NCBI RefSeq assembly: GCF_937616625.2
Contig: NC_065572.1
Span: 57,213,653 to 57,277,652, forward strand
Direction of reading: 5' to 3'
Source of the DNA: Mercurialis annua
Taxonomy: Eukaryota; Streptophyta; Magnoliopsida; Malpighiales; Euphorbiaceae
Length of the DNA stretch: 64,000 bases
Part shown: piece after piece, positions 10,821 through 25,290 of the stretch
Layout: every line of letters begins with the position of its first letter
Position numbering within the stretch: the stretch's first letter is position 1
Position numbers and translations under genes: made by a program
Notes under the pieces: model-generated
What the model saw: only the letters and a program-made list of their open reading frames with translations
The model's database searches: none
What the model was told of the DNA's origin: nothing

Positions 10821-13800
10821 GAGAAAATTACACCATATCCCTCAAAATCTCAAAAGTTTATGTTAGTGACCCATCTTTTTTTTTTTTGCAAAAATCCCTC
10901 AATTGTAAAACATTTTTTTCATGCCTACCTTTTTATATTTATTATTCCTATTCTATCCCTATAGTATATGTTTCTTATTGTGTGTTCCTTACACATAATT
11001 ATTTTTCCCACCATTTTCTTCTTCACTACCCACACAGCTATCTAATTAAGTTCGATCCAAAACATCACAACTTCTTCACTGTTCATGACATTCTCTATAA
11101 TCTCCTATATTTCTTCCATTTTCTCCTAATCTCTGCTTTTATTTCTTACTTTTTACCTATTTTCATGGTTACTACACGCGGTGCATCTGAGAAGACCGTT
11201 GCAAAAGAAAATTCTAAAGAGATAAAACTATATTTGCAGACCTGTTATAATGGAAGAAAGAATAGGTAAAATGGAAATTTTAATTTAAATGGTGGGGATT
11301 TGATGTGTTGGGTAGTAGTATAAATTTGAGAAATTGAAGTTTAAATTTGATTTAATTGTGTGGAAGTCAAGAAGCAGTATCCATCATGATGATTATTAGC
11401 GATGGCCGGTGATGGGACGGCGGAGATTGGAGGTCGGAGATGGAACAATAGCTTTTGCTTCATAGTTTTATTTTTTAAGATTACTAATTTTTAAACTATG
11501 TTTTTTAATCAAGAAGAATTTTACTCAATTACAACTGATGAAGAAGACGATTGAGAAAATAATACAAAGGAGGTGGTGATGGTGAGGAATAGTAGAGATG
11601 ATAGTAATAATGATGTTAGAAGAATGGTTTAAGGTTATTGGATAAATAAATGTACATTTAAAATGGAGAATACATGAATATGATATAACATATACATTGA
11701 AAGTGGAAATTGAATTATATCAATACTGAATGGTTAGGTTGGGATATGTTATATTGTACAATTTACTAATGGTTTGTTTTATTAAAAAAAAATAGAAGTT
11801 AAAGATGAGGTAAAAAGTATCATTTTAATATGATGATGTTAAATTGATATTTTAACAATTATTAAAGAAAAGTTATATTTTTATCACAATTCATGTCATT
11901 ATATTTTTAAACTTTTTATTTGATATAGATATTGAATAAATTAAAATTTATCATAAAATTACAGCCTTAAATGATGTTTTATATGTAGAAAATTTTGAGA
12001 TTTATTGTAGTATACAAATAGAATCCCTCTTTTAATTGAAATGTATTTGAAAGTTTTTAAAACCAAAAAATAAACCTGATGTGAACTGGATGTGAACCTA
12101 TATCAACTGAATATCCTAATTTAATTTTTAATAAAATTTGTCTTACTGCTCTTTACAATCTTAAAAGATGTTTTAAATGTATATAATTTTTTTAGATTTC
12201 GTGTAATACACAAATTAAATCTCTCTTTTAAATTAAATGTATTTAGCAGTTTATAAAACCAAAAATCAACCTAATGTAAACCAGATATAAACTTATATTA
12301 ACTGAAGTACCCTAATTCTTGTTAACTCAATATGAACCTGATGTAAACTTAATACAAACCTAAACTCTATATAAACTTGATATCAACTCCGTGTCAACTT
12401 AATATCAACTCAATGTAAATTAATTTAAAATAAATTCTTAGTAAATTTATTGTAAATCTACAATTAACTTACGATAATCAAATTAATTGAATATATTTTT
12501 TAAGTGAAATATATTTGACAGTTCATAAAATCGAAAATCAACCTGATGTGAACCGAATGTGAACCTATATCAACTGAACTATCTTAATTTAATTTTTAAT
12601 AAAATTTATCTTGCTGCTCTTTATAATCTTAAATTACATTTTATACAGAGAAAATTTTGATATTTAGTGTAATCACAAATTGAATATATTTTTTAAGTGA
12701 AATATATTTGACAGTTTATAAAACCAAGAATTAACCTGATGTGAACTGGATGTGAACTTACATCAACTGAACTATCTTAATTTAATTTTTAATAAATTTT
12801 GTCTGAATACTCCTTACAATTTAAATGACATTTTATGTGGAGAAAATTTTGAGATTTAGTGTAACTTAACAAATTGAATATCTCTTTTAAGTGAAATATA
12901 TTTGACAGTTTATAAAATTAAAAATTATCCTGATGTGAACCAGATTATTATATTTTAATAAATTTTATTATCTAAAACAAATTATTATATTTTAATATCA
13001 TTTTTTTTATGTAGCTTATTGATTGATACTTAATAAACATTTGGATGATGGACAATACATTAGAACACTCAACTCAATGAGATAATCATTTGGCAAAAAA
13101 GAAGAAGACAATCAATAAAAATTGCAGAGATCTGCAATATCATAGGTAATATTTTCTATAGCTGGATTTAACTCCTTAAGCTTTTTTCATATACCTGTAT
13201 AGACACCCACACTATAGAAATGAATTAGTAAAATTATAGCCAATAAATTTGAACTATTATTAGTCTTCGCATAAAGAAATCTGCTATTGCCCAAAACAAG
13301 CAAACAAGGAAGCCAAGCATTCCTCATATACACATTTCAACAAACAGATAATATGCAATTCAAGATTCAGACAAACTCAGCCATTAATTTATTATTTTTT
13401 ATCTTTTAACCCAACCAAAAGCACATATTATAAAAAGATAAATCTAAATCTATAGATGTAAAAATAAGAATCCTAATTTTTCACAATATGTAACTTCAAA
13501 TTTTATTTTCAATTCCTGCTACCAATGATTTGAACTCAGCTTCAGAATACAGTATGGCAGAAGGATTAGCAATTACAACAAAACAGAACAATATAACTCA
13601 TCAGTGAAAAATGCAACAGACCATACAAATGATAATTTTCTTCCATTTGAATGACTATGAAGAAGAAATTGCAGATATCAATTGAAGTTGTATTGTCGAT
13701 TTTCTTTATCTCTTGCCGGCGATGGATCTTTATTTCTCCGGCGGTAGGTGACCACCGCGCCGCCGGTCCGACCACCATGGTCCGACTAGGATGATAGCAC

Positions 13801-14045
13801 TTGAGTTATCTTTAGTTTTTCTTCTATGTTTTAGTTAAGAAGAAGAGGTATAAGTTTTCTCTTTATTTTACACGGTTTATGCTAGGAGGTTATAATTGTC
13901 CTATTTGTTCTTTTTTTAGTTTACTTTTGATTATGAGGGAATTGTGAAAACTTTTATATTTTATTGAGAGATTACTGCAAAATTAAAAAAACTGAGGTAA
14001 AAACATTATATAGGACTACTTTTGGGGGATTTGTGTAGATTACCC
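10821..14045. mobile_element. Probable non-autonomous Mutator-like element, ~3.2 kb
   Basis: The left end (GAGAAAATTACACC ... ATCCCTCAAAA) and the complement of the right end (GGGTAATCTACACA ... ATCCCCCAAAA) are similar over roughly 80-100 bp. A 9-bp GCATGGGTA lies at both edges (10812-10820 and 14046-14054). No transposase frame is visible. The interior holds ~195-bp tandem repeats. The left edge coincides with the target site of the hAT-like MITE, so one of the two inserted at the boundary of the other. Confidence 0.5.
11960..12950. repeat. ~195-bp tandem repeats, about five units
   Basis: Units share a core around CCTGATGTGAACTGGATGTGAAC followed by TATATCAACTGAA. Cores occur at about 12075, 12270, 12540, 12735 and 12930, a spacing near 195 bp except for one longer interval. 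That interval (12290-12490) is filled by a shorter AACTTGATATCAACTC-type repeat, so it looks like a satellite with an internal sub-repeat. Confidence 0.75.
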
Positions 14046-14054
14046 GCATGGGTA

Positions 14055-14937
14055 TACTTACTTTGATTTGATTAATATACGAGTGAATTATTTGATTTTT
14101 TTTATATTTATTGTAATTTATAATTATTTGAAAAAATTACTACGAGGTCACTTATACTTTTTATAATTTATATTTTAGTTTTTTCTATTTAAAAATTAAA
14201 AGATACTGTCTTTTATTTTTATTTTTGTCAATGATTTAGTATTTTCGTTCATTTTTTGTATTGGTCAACAAAATCAACGAAATTATATGATCCTCTATTT
14301 TTATTTTTCTCAACAATTTCGTCCCTCACTTTTATTTATGTTAACGATTTCGTCCCTCATATTTAAAAATTAATTTACCCTTAGTTCCTTTATTTCATTG
14401 ATCAATACGAAAAATGGACGAATATACTAAATTGTTGAAGGAAATAAAAATGTGGGAGCATATCATTTTCAAATATGAAGGATTAAAGTGTGAATTATGA
14501 TCAATATAGAAGGTCTTATACTAATTAATTTTTTTTGACAATTCAGTAATACAGATCTTTAATTTTATTTCTAATTAATATTATCATTTAATGTTAATCA
14601 ATTAAACTAAAAAAGTAAATTTCTAAAATTAAATTTCACTTTAATCCTTAAATCTATATATTCTCAAATATAAATAAAAGTTAAATTCTTATAAGTTATA
14701 ATTTATGTTTTATATTTCTAGTTTTCTAATTTTCTTATTTTTTTTTCAATTTAAAATAATAAAAGAAGTAGAAAATTTAAAAAAATGAATTCACTAGGTA
14801 ATTAGATGTCATAAAATATAATTTTTATTTAAATTTATATTTAAAATACATTTAATGGTAAATTTGTTTTTTTTTTACATTAAGTCCTTTGATTTAGTTG
14901 TGGTATTAAACTATATGAATATCACGGAAAGGGCATC
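14055..14937. other. AT-rich DNA with a possible old MITE (about 14130-14525)
   Basis: The ends near 14134 and 14520 are weakly inverted (GGTCACTTATACTTTTTATAATT against the complement of the right end), suggesting a much-diverged MITE. I see no target duplication and no coding sequence. Confidence 0.35.
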
Positions 14938-14947
14938 TGATTTTCTG

Positions 14948-16508
14948 TCACGGTCTGAAATCTCAGACCGAGACCGGCGTTAGGGAATGAGAGTGATATC
15001 TCTGAAACTTGTAATAAGTTTAATAGTTCACTAAATATTTTTTGCTTTTTAAACATTAAAACATCGTCGGAGAAACTTTACAATATAACGTTTAAAATAT
15101 TATCGATATAACTCGAATATAACAATAGTGTCATAGTTGATAACAATATAATATCAAGATCAAAGCTGTTATAAAGACAATATTCATTTTAAACAAAACA
15201 CACATCATTTTAAATGTCATCAACGTTATAACAATCCATAAGCAGAGTATACTAGTTCTAGACTAAGTCTATAATCAAACACAGCATATAAAAATCTAGT
15301 TCTACTACGGCGCTAGAGCTAAAATATTATTTTATATTTACATTTTAAAAAAGAAAGACTTCTCAAAGAAGAGTATGGGAGTCCGCGTAAAAATATAGGA
15401 AAATAACGGATAAGTAAAAACTGAGAGTATTTATATAATTAGTAGTGAACACTAAATAAAATTAAATAGCATGATAAAAACATTTATGCAATGCAGCAAG
15501 ATAAGATATTTGAATGAAACCCTAAAACTCAATAAATACATATCTCAATAAACTTCAATCATAATCCAAAGAAGTTCGGACTGTGAATTTTGTACCATCG
15601 TCCAAGACTTTCGCTTGTTTCTTTACAATATCTGAATCGTAAGCCTTACACCATCGCCTCATATTTATATCGGAATCGAGACCGTGAACTATGTAGTATC
15701 GCCTTAAATTTTCTTATTAAGTCTTGGCCGTGACCTATATACTGTCACCTTAGACATATAAATAATCACTACTAATTTTTTTACGATGATTACTGGTGCA
15801 CACACAGTCCTAATGCCACTCAACAGGAAGCATGTTCCATCGGATGTATATCAAATGCAATGTGATTTAAAATAAATATTTAAAAATTTAAATATTCAAA
15901 AATAAAATACAAACTCATAGTCAACCATTTATCCCAAAAATAGAACTCCTTTATGATTTGTTAATTGGCCTGACATTCTGATCCGGAGGCTCTGGAACTT
16001 GTTGGATCTAAAATTAGAAATTAAACGTCAAAATGCAAGAAATTCAGTGGTATCCTAACTCTACTATTGACTCTAGATACAAACAACAATTACAACTCAT
16101 AATAGCATCCATAAAATCGACTAATGAAAACGTCGTTTAAAAAAACTATTATCGTCTCTAGAGTTTGTTATAGAAATCATTTCGTACTTCTGTCGCCCGA
16201 ATTCATAGACTTTAGGTCTGACGTAAAACTTTCACTTTTTATAACACATTATTAACTTCGGAACTCGAAGTCGATAAATTTAAAACTTAGACTTTTAGAA
16301 GTAAAATGTTGTTTTAGTAAATTTTTGAGTAAAACTTTTAATAACTCATTTTAAATTTGTTTAGTGCACTTTAGCTTTAAAACCGACATTTTAAATTATT
16401 TTAAAACTTATTTCTTTTGGAAACTTCCAAAATTTTACTTTTGAAAACATAGCTTTTTTTAAGTTTCAATCTTAAATAAATATTTAGAGTTTAATTATTA
16501 ATTACACT
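14948..16508 (-). mobile_element. Tekay/Del-like solo LTR, reversed, ~1.56 kb
   Basis: Read on the reverse strand it ends in a variant of the CGCCGGT ... CCGTGACA terminus also seen at 47722. It contains the CATGCTTCCTGTTGAG ... TAGGACTGTGTGTGCACC block that matches 46919-46960. Within it (15580-15750) are about four ~60-bp units built around 'gtgaact..tactatcgcc'. Both ends have TG/CA, but I found no 5-bp target duplication, so the right end is approximate. Confidence 0.6.
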
Positions 16509-16735
16509 ACTCCCTCCGTCCCATTTTTTATCCTATTTCTATTCTCACAGATATTAAAAAAAGTTACATATTAACACATTTTTCCTATTACTTTATTATA
16601 TTTCTTGGTTATTGAATTATAATTTATAATTATATATTAAAAAAGACAGATTTACTCCATGCAATATCAAAATATTAAATACCTTGAAAAATCATTTTTA
16701 TTTAATAAAATAATCTAATTTTATATTGAAAATCA
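16509..16735. mobile_element. Truncated Stowaway MITE
   Basis: It starts CTCCCTCCGTCCCATTTTTTATCC after a TA, the canonical Stowaway terminus, but no matching inverted right end is present. The right part was probably lost at the junction with the next repeat. Confidence 0.6.
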
Positions 16736-16736
16736 T

Positions 16737-17215
16737 GGTTGTCAAACTCGAACCGGACCAGCCGGTTCGATCGGAAAACCCGCGAACCGGTCAGATTAAT
16801 GGTTCGGGTTGTTTTAAAACCCTTCCAATTCAAGACCAGCAATTTTTTTCCCAAACCGGCCGGGTAACTGTTAAACCGGAGTAGTTAACCGATCAAATAA
16901 CCGTAAAATCCGGTCTGGTTCAACAAACAAAAAAAATCAACATTGTCCTTATAAAAAAAATAAAGAATTTAATGATAGTGTTAGGATTCAAACCTTGATT
17001 ATATTGTATTTAGTGGGAGTATTCAAGACAACTAGGCTACATTGGTTTTTATACATATATTCCTTATTTTTTAATACATATATGATTATTTAAAGTTATA
17101 ATTTTCTATATACATATATTCTTATAATACGGGTTTAATTCACTCCGGTTGAACCTTAAACCCTTAACCCTCTAGTCTTACCAGGTTTATCACCGGGCCG
17201 GGTTTAACCCTCTAG
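16737..17215. repeat. GC-ended dispersed repeat, MITE-like
   Basis: CCGGTTCGA-rich left end (GGTTGTCAAACTCGAACCGG) and a right end with CCGGGCCGGGTTTAAC are roughly inverted. The middle contains a tRNA-like box B (GGTTTGAATCC on the reverse strand, about 16984-16994). No target duplication was found. Confidence 0.45.
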
Positions 17216-17245
17216 TGTGTTTGACTATTTTAATGTAGTTTTTCC

Positions 17246-18567
17246 GGTTATTAAACTCTCTGGGTCACTATGGTTATCTCAATTACAGAAAGGTCATTAA
17301 ACTCAATTTTGTTACAAAAGTATCACATAATTTACCATTTGATTGCAACGGGATGTCACTCGCATAAAATTCATCGTTTTTGATGACATGACTTGCCGGA
17401 TTTGTCCACATCATATGTGTTTTATTTAGTTAATAAAAGCTCAATAATCATATTAATTCATAAATAAAAATATAAAGACCTACCTTCATCTTTTTCAGGG
17501 TTCTAATTTATAATTGACCATTAAATCTTATTTACCCTAAATTTATGTCTTGTTCTTTTTTTTTCTTCGCCGCTGAGGATGATGCGTTCGAGTTGGGATT
17601 TTTTTTGGCGGGTTTCTTCGATTATTTTTTGTTGGCGTTGTTGCTCATTGTTAACGGCGATGTATTGGTTGGTGGTTTTATTTTATAGAGAGAAAGTTAG
17701 GGTTTGAGGGGATTATAGAGAGAGATAAGACGATACAAAAATGGTGTCTGGTTAAGCGAGAGTAAGTGGGGAAATGAGGGATTTAAAATGGTATAAACTG
17801 TCAAATGTTTGAATTTGAAATTTTTAGGTAACTTTTAGGAATGTGTAAAGTTAGATTGAAGAAAAAGGAGTCGTAAAACCATCAAATTCAGCCTTCGAAT
17901 TCAATGAAATAAGAACAAGAACAAAAGGATAAGGATGAAAAGGAGATGGCGGATGGCCGGAAACAGGAGGCGGAGGAGGAGAAGTTACCGGAGGAAATAG
18001 AGAGATTGTTGGAGCCGGAGAAGGTTTATTACATAATGAGGAGGATTTAGCGGTGCAGGAGGTGGAGCTGTTAAAAACTGAGGCGGAGAAAGAGTCTGAG
18101 CATGGCGGAGGTGGCGGCGGTTGGTGATAAGGGGAATTAGAGTTACAAGAAGCGGCGGAAGAGGAGGCGGCGGTGGAGGTTGATAATTTGAAGTTAGTGT
18201 TATTATAAAAGGATGATACTTTAGAGTTACTGAAGGAGGAGGAACAAGTACATGAAGATGATTTGTTGTTGAAGGCTGATGAGATGGCGAAGGCGGAGGA
18301 GAATAAGGAGCAGTTACAAGAGGATGATGTGTTTGGTCTGATATAATTATAATATTTAATTTATAGATTTGTTTAATGACGTGAAAAATAAGACACGTAT
18401 AATGTGGACAAATCCGGAAAGCCATGTCATCAAATACAATGAATTTTATGGAGTGACATCCCGTTGTAATGAAATGGTAAGTTCGGTGATTTTTTTATAA
18501 CAGAATTGATTTTAGTGATCTTTCTATAATTTGGGATAACCATTGTGACCCAAGGAATTTTTTATCC
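17246..18567. mobile_element. Pack-MULE-like Mutator element, 1322 bp
   Basis: Terminal inverted repeats of about 170 bp (GGTTATTAAACTCTCTGGGTCAC against GGATAAAAAATTCCTTGGGTCAC on the complement) are flanked by a 10-bp duplication TAGTTTTTCC (17236-17245 and 18568-18577). The interior is unlike the flanks: a G-rich, Glu-codon-rich block on the + strand (17935-18350) and a segment on the reverse strand (about 17560-17700) reading as a Gln/Lys-rich helix. Both have several stops. Mutator elements that capture gene fragments are known as Pack-MULEs; the source gene is not identified. Confidence 0.75.
17935..18350 (+). pseudogene. Captured acidic coding fragment inside the Pack-MULE
   Basis: The + strand reads as Glu/Asp/Lys-rich helical peptide in stretches broken by stops and one or two frame changes, for example LELLKEEEQVHEDDLL then KADEMAKAEENKEQL ending at a TAA near 18345. 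The codon bias (GAG, GCG, GAT) is unlike the surrounding AT-rich DNA. No named family is recognised. Confidence 0.5.
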
Positions 18568-18599
18568 TAGTTTTTCCTAATCCAAACTCCTTCGTTAAT

Positions 18600-19330
18600 T
18601 ATCTCATTTAATATTGATTAAAATTAAAAAAGGTAGAACATTAATTTGACTTAACCTAATCTTAGAAATCCTATGTCACCCCTAACCACTATAAATACAA
18701 CTGCTAATCAGTTTAGCTAAGAACCGACTATTTGACTAAAAACCAGAGACTACAAAAAAGGTAGAAACTCAAGGAAAAGACCTAGTTTTTCCGCTCCCCC
18801 TCCACACACACACACACACTCAAATTATTTAATTTTAATCCTAAGAACGAAGATGAAACGTCCTAATCAATCAAGTACGAGTTATACGCGTAGATTCAAA
18901 ACTGGATTATGCATCCAATTTGCCAGTAAGCGAGTCAAAGACTCAAAACGATACTAATGAGGACCCTCAATAAATTTTCTATCACTTTTATGTCATGATA
19001 AAACAAACGCTGAATTTTTTGTGTATCAGCATTCATATTAGTCTACTTTGTTGATTTTTTTTTATCATAAATTGCCATAATTTTCAAATTTAGTGTTCTT
19101 GATGAAACTGATATACAAACTGAAGAAAATCATATTAATAGGCTGTTTTAATGTATTTTGTATGCCATATCCAGGTTTATATTGGTTGCAATGCTTAGAA
19201 TGCATGCTAGGGTGTTTTTATGCTTATTTGCCTTAAGTGCGTTCTTGCTCAGCTTGTTATGAAATCAGCTGTTTAAGTGTCTTATTCGATTTTAAACACT
19301 TTAGAATAATTCCAGTGCGTGTTATTTGCA
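18600..19330 (+). repeat. Dispersed repeat copy 1 (Ogre-like LTR fragment)
   Basis: It matches 56720-57370 over several hundred bases: a TATA-like word, a CA microsatellite, GCATCCAATTTGCCAGTAAG ... GAGGACCCT, and AATTTAAGTGTYTTATTC-type text before a TTTTAAACACTTT word. The second copy leads into an Ogre-like LTR end, so this is probably a fragment of the same LTR family. Confidence 0.5.
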
Positions 19331-20060
19331 TTCCATGTTTTTTTTGAAGAGCTTTAGATTAGACGACTACAAACACGAGCGTTACATCTAGAAATGCTCC
19401 ATCAAATGAAAAGGCTAATTACGATGGTGTCTATAGCTTGCTTGTGCGGCGCTGATGATTCCATTTTGCTCTTTCACATTTATTCAGTTTTACGGTGGTG
19501 ATGGTTGCGGTTCATATTTGATTTTTTTTGTTCGGTATTTGTATAGAAATAGTATGTTTACTGTATATAAATGATATATTAATTGTATATAATGGTATAC
19601 TTATTAAGTTATTGTATATAAACAGTGTATTACCTATAAAACAAGTTCGGGTTTACCAATTTTCTCTAATTATGGTTGATACAAAAAATGGATCTTCAAT
19701 GTTGTCTGATCAGTTCGTGAATTTTTTTAAAAAATAGTAACATAATACAGTATCTTTGTTAATAAACATCAAAATGTAGTATTTGTAATTAAGTTTTAAA
19801 GGACAGTATTTTTTGTAAATTAAATGTTTGTATCATAATTTTGTAATTTCTTTTTTCGAAATATAAATATTTTTGATATTTCTTGATTTATGTAAAAAAC
19901 TCAAAAATCATTGTTGAAATCTGTCTCAAAACGAACGAGCCTGGGCTGAGGGCGGATACCAGGCCCATGAAAAGGTCTAGATTTCGCGAACTTTTTCACA
20001 GCTCTAGAACTTCAAAATCCAACCAATCAGAAGCCCCAGTTTTTGAATAATCCACCTATC
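19331..20060. other. Upstream flank of the beta-tubulin gene
   Basis: No coding sequence or bounded repeat is seen. Its right part probably holds the tubulin promoter. Confidence 0.5.
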
Positions 20061-20067
20061 ATCTACT

Positions 20068-20076
20068 ACTATTTAT
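20068..20076 (+). promoter_or_regulatory. Possible TATA element of the tubulin gene
   Basis: TACTATTTATTCC lies about 70 bp before the ATG at 20141. It is a weak match to TATAWAW; no better one is seen nearby. Confidence 0.3.
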
Positions 20077-20140
20077 TCCTCCATTTTCATTTTTCCCTCA
20101 CTTTCTCAAGAAAACAAAACCCCCCAAATTTCCCGAGAAA

Positions 20141-23032
<2,892 letters not shown>

Positions 23033-23039
23033 TTGAACT

Positions 23040-23350
23040 GTTTGATTACTCAGTATGTGTATAGTTTATATCTTACTGGCTCTATTTTGCGAGTGATTAT
23101 GATTGGTGTCTCTGATCTAAAGAGACCTAGTAAATTGTTATGATTTATTGATATGTATGGGTTGTGGGTCCTTGTACCATAGATGGTAATTTGTGATCAA
23201 TTTTTGCTTGAAATTGCAGTGATGTATGTGTATATCTAGTAGATGAAAATATGAATCGGAAGTGTCCATGTTGATTTTGTAAATGTTTATCTGTACTCAA
23301 TGTTATTGTTCTTTAATTTTGAAAGTGGTAACTATAGCTTAATGTATAAT
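23040..23350 (+). other. 3' UTR and flank of beta-tubulin
   Basis: No coding sequence. No canonical AATAAA is seen; plant genes often lack one. Confidence 0.5.
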
Positions 23351-23355
23351 AGATA

Positions 23356-23630
23356 CTCCCTCCGGTTCATAATATTTGTCGCATTTGGCTATTTCACATA
23401 GATTAAGAAAACAATAAATATGCCTTAATTTGTATATAGTTTTACTAAATTGTCTATATTAATTACCACTTGTTTTATATTTGACTAGTTTTTTACACCT
23501 TACAAAGTATTTATTATTAGGAATAGTTTTGGAAAAATAGCAATTAATACTTTCTTGAAACTCTAATGTGACAAATATTATGAACCAAAAAATATTCTCA
23601 AATGCGACAAATATTATGAACCGGAGGGAG
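23356..23630. mobile_element. Stowaway MITE, 275 bp
   Basis: The termini CTCCCTCCGGTTCATAATAT and its exact complement at the right end form inverted repeats of about 30 bp, flanked by TA on both sides (23354-23355 and 23631-23632). This is the canonical Tc1/mariner-derived Stowaway structure. It lies about 320 bp downstream of the tubulin stop. Confidence 0.95.
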
Positions 23631-23839
23631 TAATATCAAGTTCGACTTCAATTGGACTTTTATTTTTAAAACTCCTTTCAGATACGCATGCAAACTCGAT
23701 CTAGTTTTACTTTAGGTTGCCTAATTCAGAATTCAATTAGATAATCCAGGCTCTAGTCCTTTTTGGTTTGACTAGAGTGTATTTTCTCGTTTATTATAGA
23801 AATATTTGCTGAAAAAACTCTCTTTTCTATTTTATTTGT

Positions 23840-25000
23840 AATATTTATCTCAATTTTTAAAATTAAGTTTTTAGTTTTGTTTTTTTTATTACTTTTACCT
23901 ATGGGGATAATTTTTAAATTTATTTATACCTTTTTCACCATCTTTTCATAATTTCCGTCAGTACTCTTTTTACAAACATATTTATAAAAATGCCTTACTA
24001 TATAGGGTTAATTACATATAAAAGCACAACCTTTACACAAAATTGCAAAAATAACACGACCTTTAAAACATGGCAATTCAGGGTACCACCTTTCATTTCT
24101 TTTCAAAAACAACATGGGCACATTTTTAATGGCGTTTTTGCTGACGTGGCATGACACGTGGCACTCTAATTGGGTGTCCAAGTCAGCAAAATTTTATCTA
24201 AAAAACGTGCCCATGTTGTTTTTGAAAAGAAATGAAAGGTGATGCCCTGAATTGACACGTTTTAAAGGTCGTGTTATTTTTGAGAATTCATGTAAAGGTG
24301 GTGATTTTATATGTAATTAACCCTACTATATATAAAAGACTTAAAACTCATTTTAGGTCATTTAATACACATACAGCCACACTCTCTCTCTCTACTTCTC
24401 TCCCTCTTAAAATTCTCTCTTCTTTTCTTCTTTTTTCTGTTCGTTCACTTCTCTCAACTTTTTTCTTCGGTAAATTTTTCATCGCCGCGATTCTTCCATT
24501 AATTTTTGCGTCACTGCGTTTCTTCTAATGGATTCATCTTTATCGTCTTTTATATTTTTTGTAATTTTTAAGTTCTTTGTGGTAATTTAGATATTTTGTA
24601 AATAGATTTTGTAAATAGATTATTGCGTCACTGCGTTTCTTGTAATTTTTAAGTTCTTTGTTATGAAATTATTCTATTATTCATATAATTATTTTGCTTT
24701 CTCTTATTTTGATGTTACTGATTTTATAAACAACGAATTGCTTTATGGTGTATTTGTAGTGTTTTGAAGGTGTATTTCTGGTGTATTTATAGTGTATTTT
24801 TGGTGTATCAATAATGTATTTCTGGTGTATCCATATTGTGTTTTTGGTGTATCTATATTTTTCTTGTGTATTTTTGGTATTTTTCTAGTGTATCTATGGT
24901 GTATTTGCAGTGTTTATGATGTGTTTGTAGTGTTTTTATGTTACACACTATAAAAACACTATAGATATATTATATATACATCATAAATATATTATAGGCT
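23840..25000 (+). repeat. Dispersed repeat, copy 1 (partner at 60350-61400, reversed)
   Basis: The text TTCATAATTTCCGTCAGTACTC ... CATATTTATAAAAATGCC and, after the MITE, a CT microsatellite, ATCGCCGCGATTCTTCCATT and a run of GGTGTATTT-type words all recur reverse-complemented at 60350-61400. The CT run and Ser/Leu-rich frame look like a 5' UTR and first exon, so it may be an old transposon that carries gene-like promoter sequence. No protein family is recognised. Confidence 0.7.
24005..24323. mobile_element. Mutator-type MITE, 319 bp
   Basis: Inverted repeats of about 120 bp begin GGGTTAATTACATATAAAA and share ACACGACCTTTAAAAC and CACCTTTCATTTC. A perfect 9-bp duplication TACTATATA flanks it (23996-24004 and 24324-24332). 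It sits inside the dispersed repeat; the partner copy lacks it. Confidence 0.93.
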
Positions 25001-25004
25001 AAAC

Positions 25005-25290
25005 CTATTTTAGGATCTCTGAACTATACGTTTTTTTGTTCATTAGGTCCCTCAACTTTTATTTGACTTCCTCAAGTCACTAAACTTTTATTTTTTTGTT
25101 TCATCAGGTCCCTCAATTTTTATTTGGCTTCCTCAGATCCCTAAACTTTCGTTTTTTGATTCTTTAGGTCCTTAAACTTTTGTTTTTTTTACTTCATTAA
25201 GTCCTTAAATGGATCTCCGTTAAAGGACCTAATGAAAAAAAAAACAAAATTTTAGGAATCTGAGGAAGCCAAATAACTATTTAATTTAAT
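25005..25290. repeat. Fold-back repeat with GGTCCCTCAA-type units
   Basis: About three ~60-bp units with the word TTAGGTCCCTCAACTTTTATT are followed by an inverted partial copy ending AAAGGACCTAATGAA ... GAGGAAGCCAAATAA. A MITE-like structure; no target duplication seen. Confidence 0.5.

Noticed and set aside
10814..11269. A 151-codon + strand frame
   Set aside because: AT-driven, Phe/Tyr/Leu-rich translation at the end of a transposon, with no domain and no codon signal.
13500..13565. Reverse-strand match to the SEAEFKSL part of Copia RNase H
   Set aside because: Only about 15 codons, with nothing Copia-like on either side; too short to call a relic.
17985..18425. A 146-codon reverse-strand frame rich in Pro and His
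   Set aside because: It is the complement of the Glu-rich captured fragment and has no support of its own.
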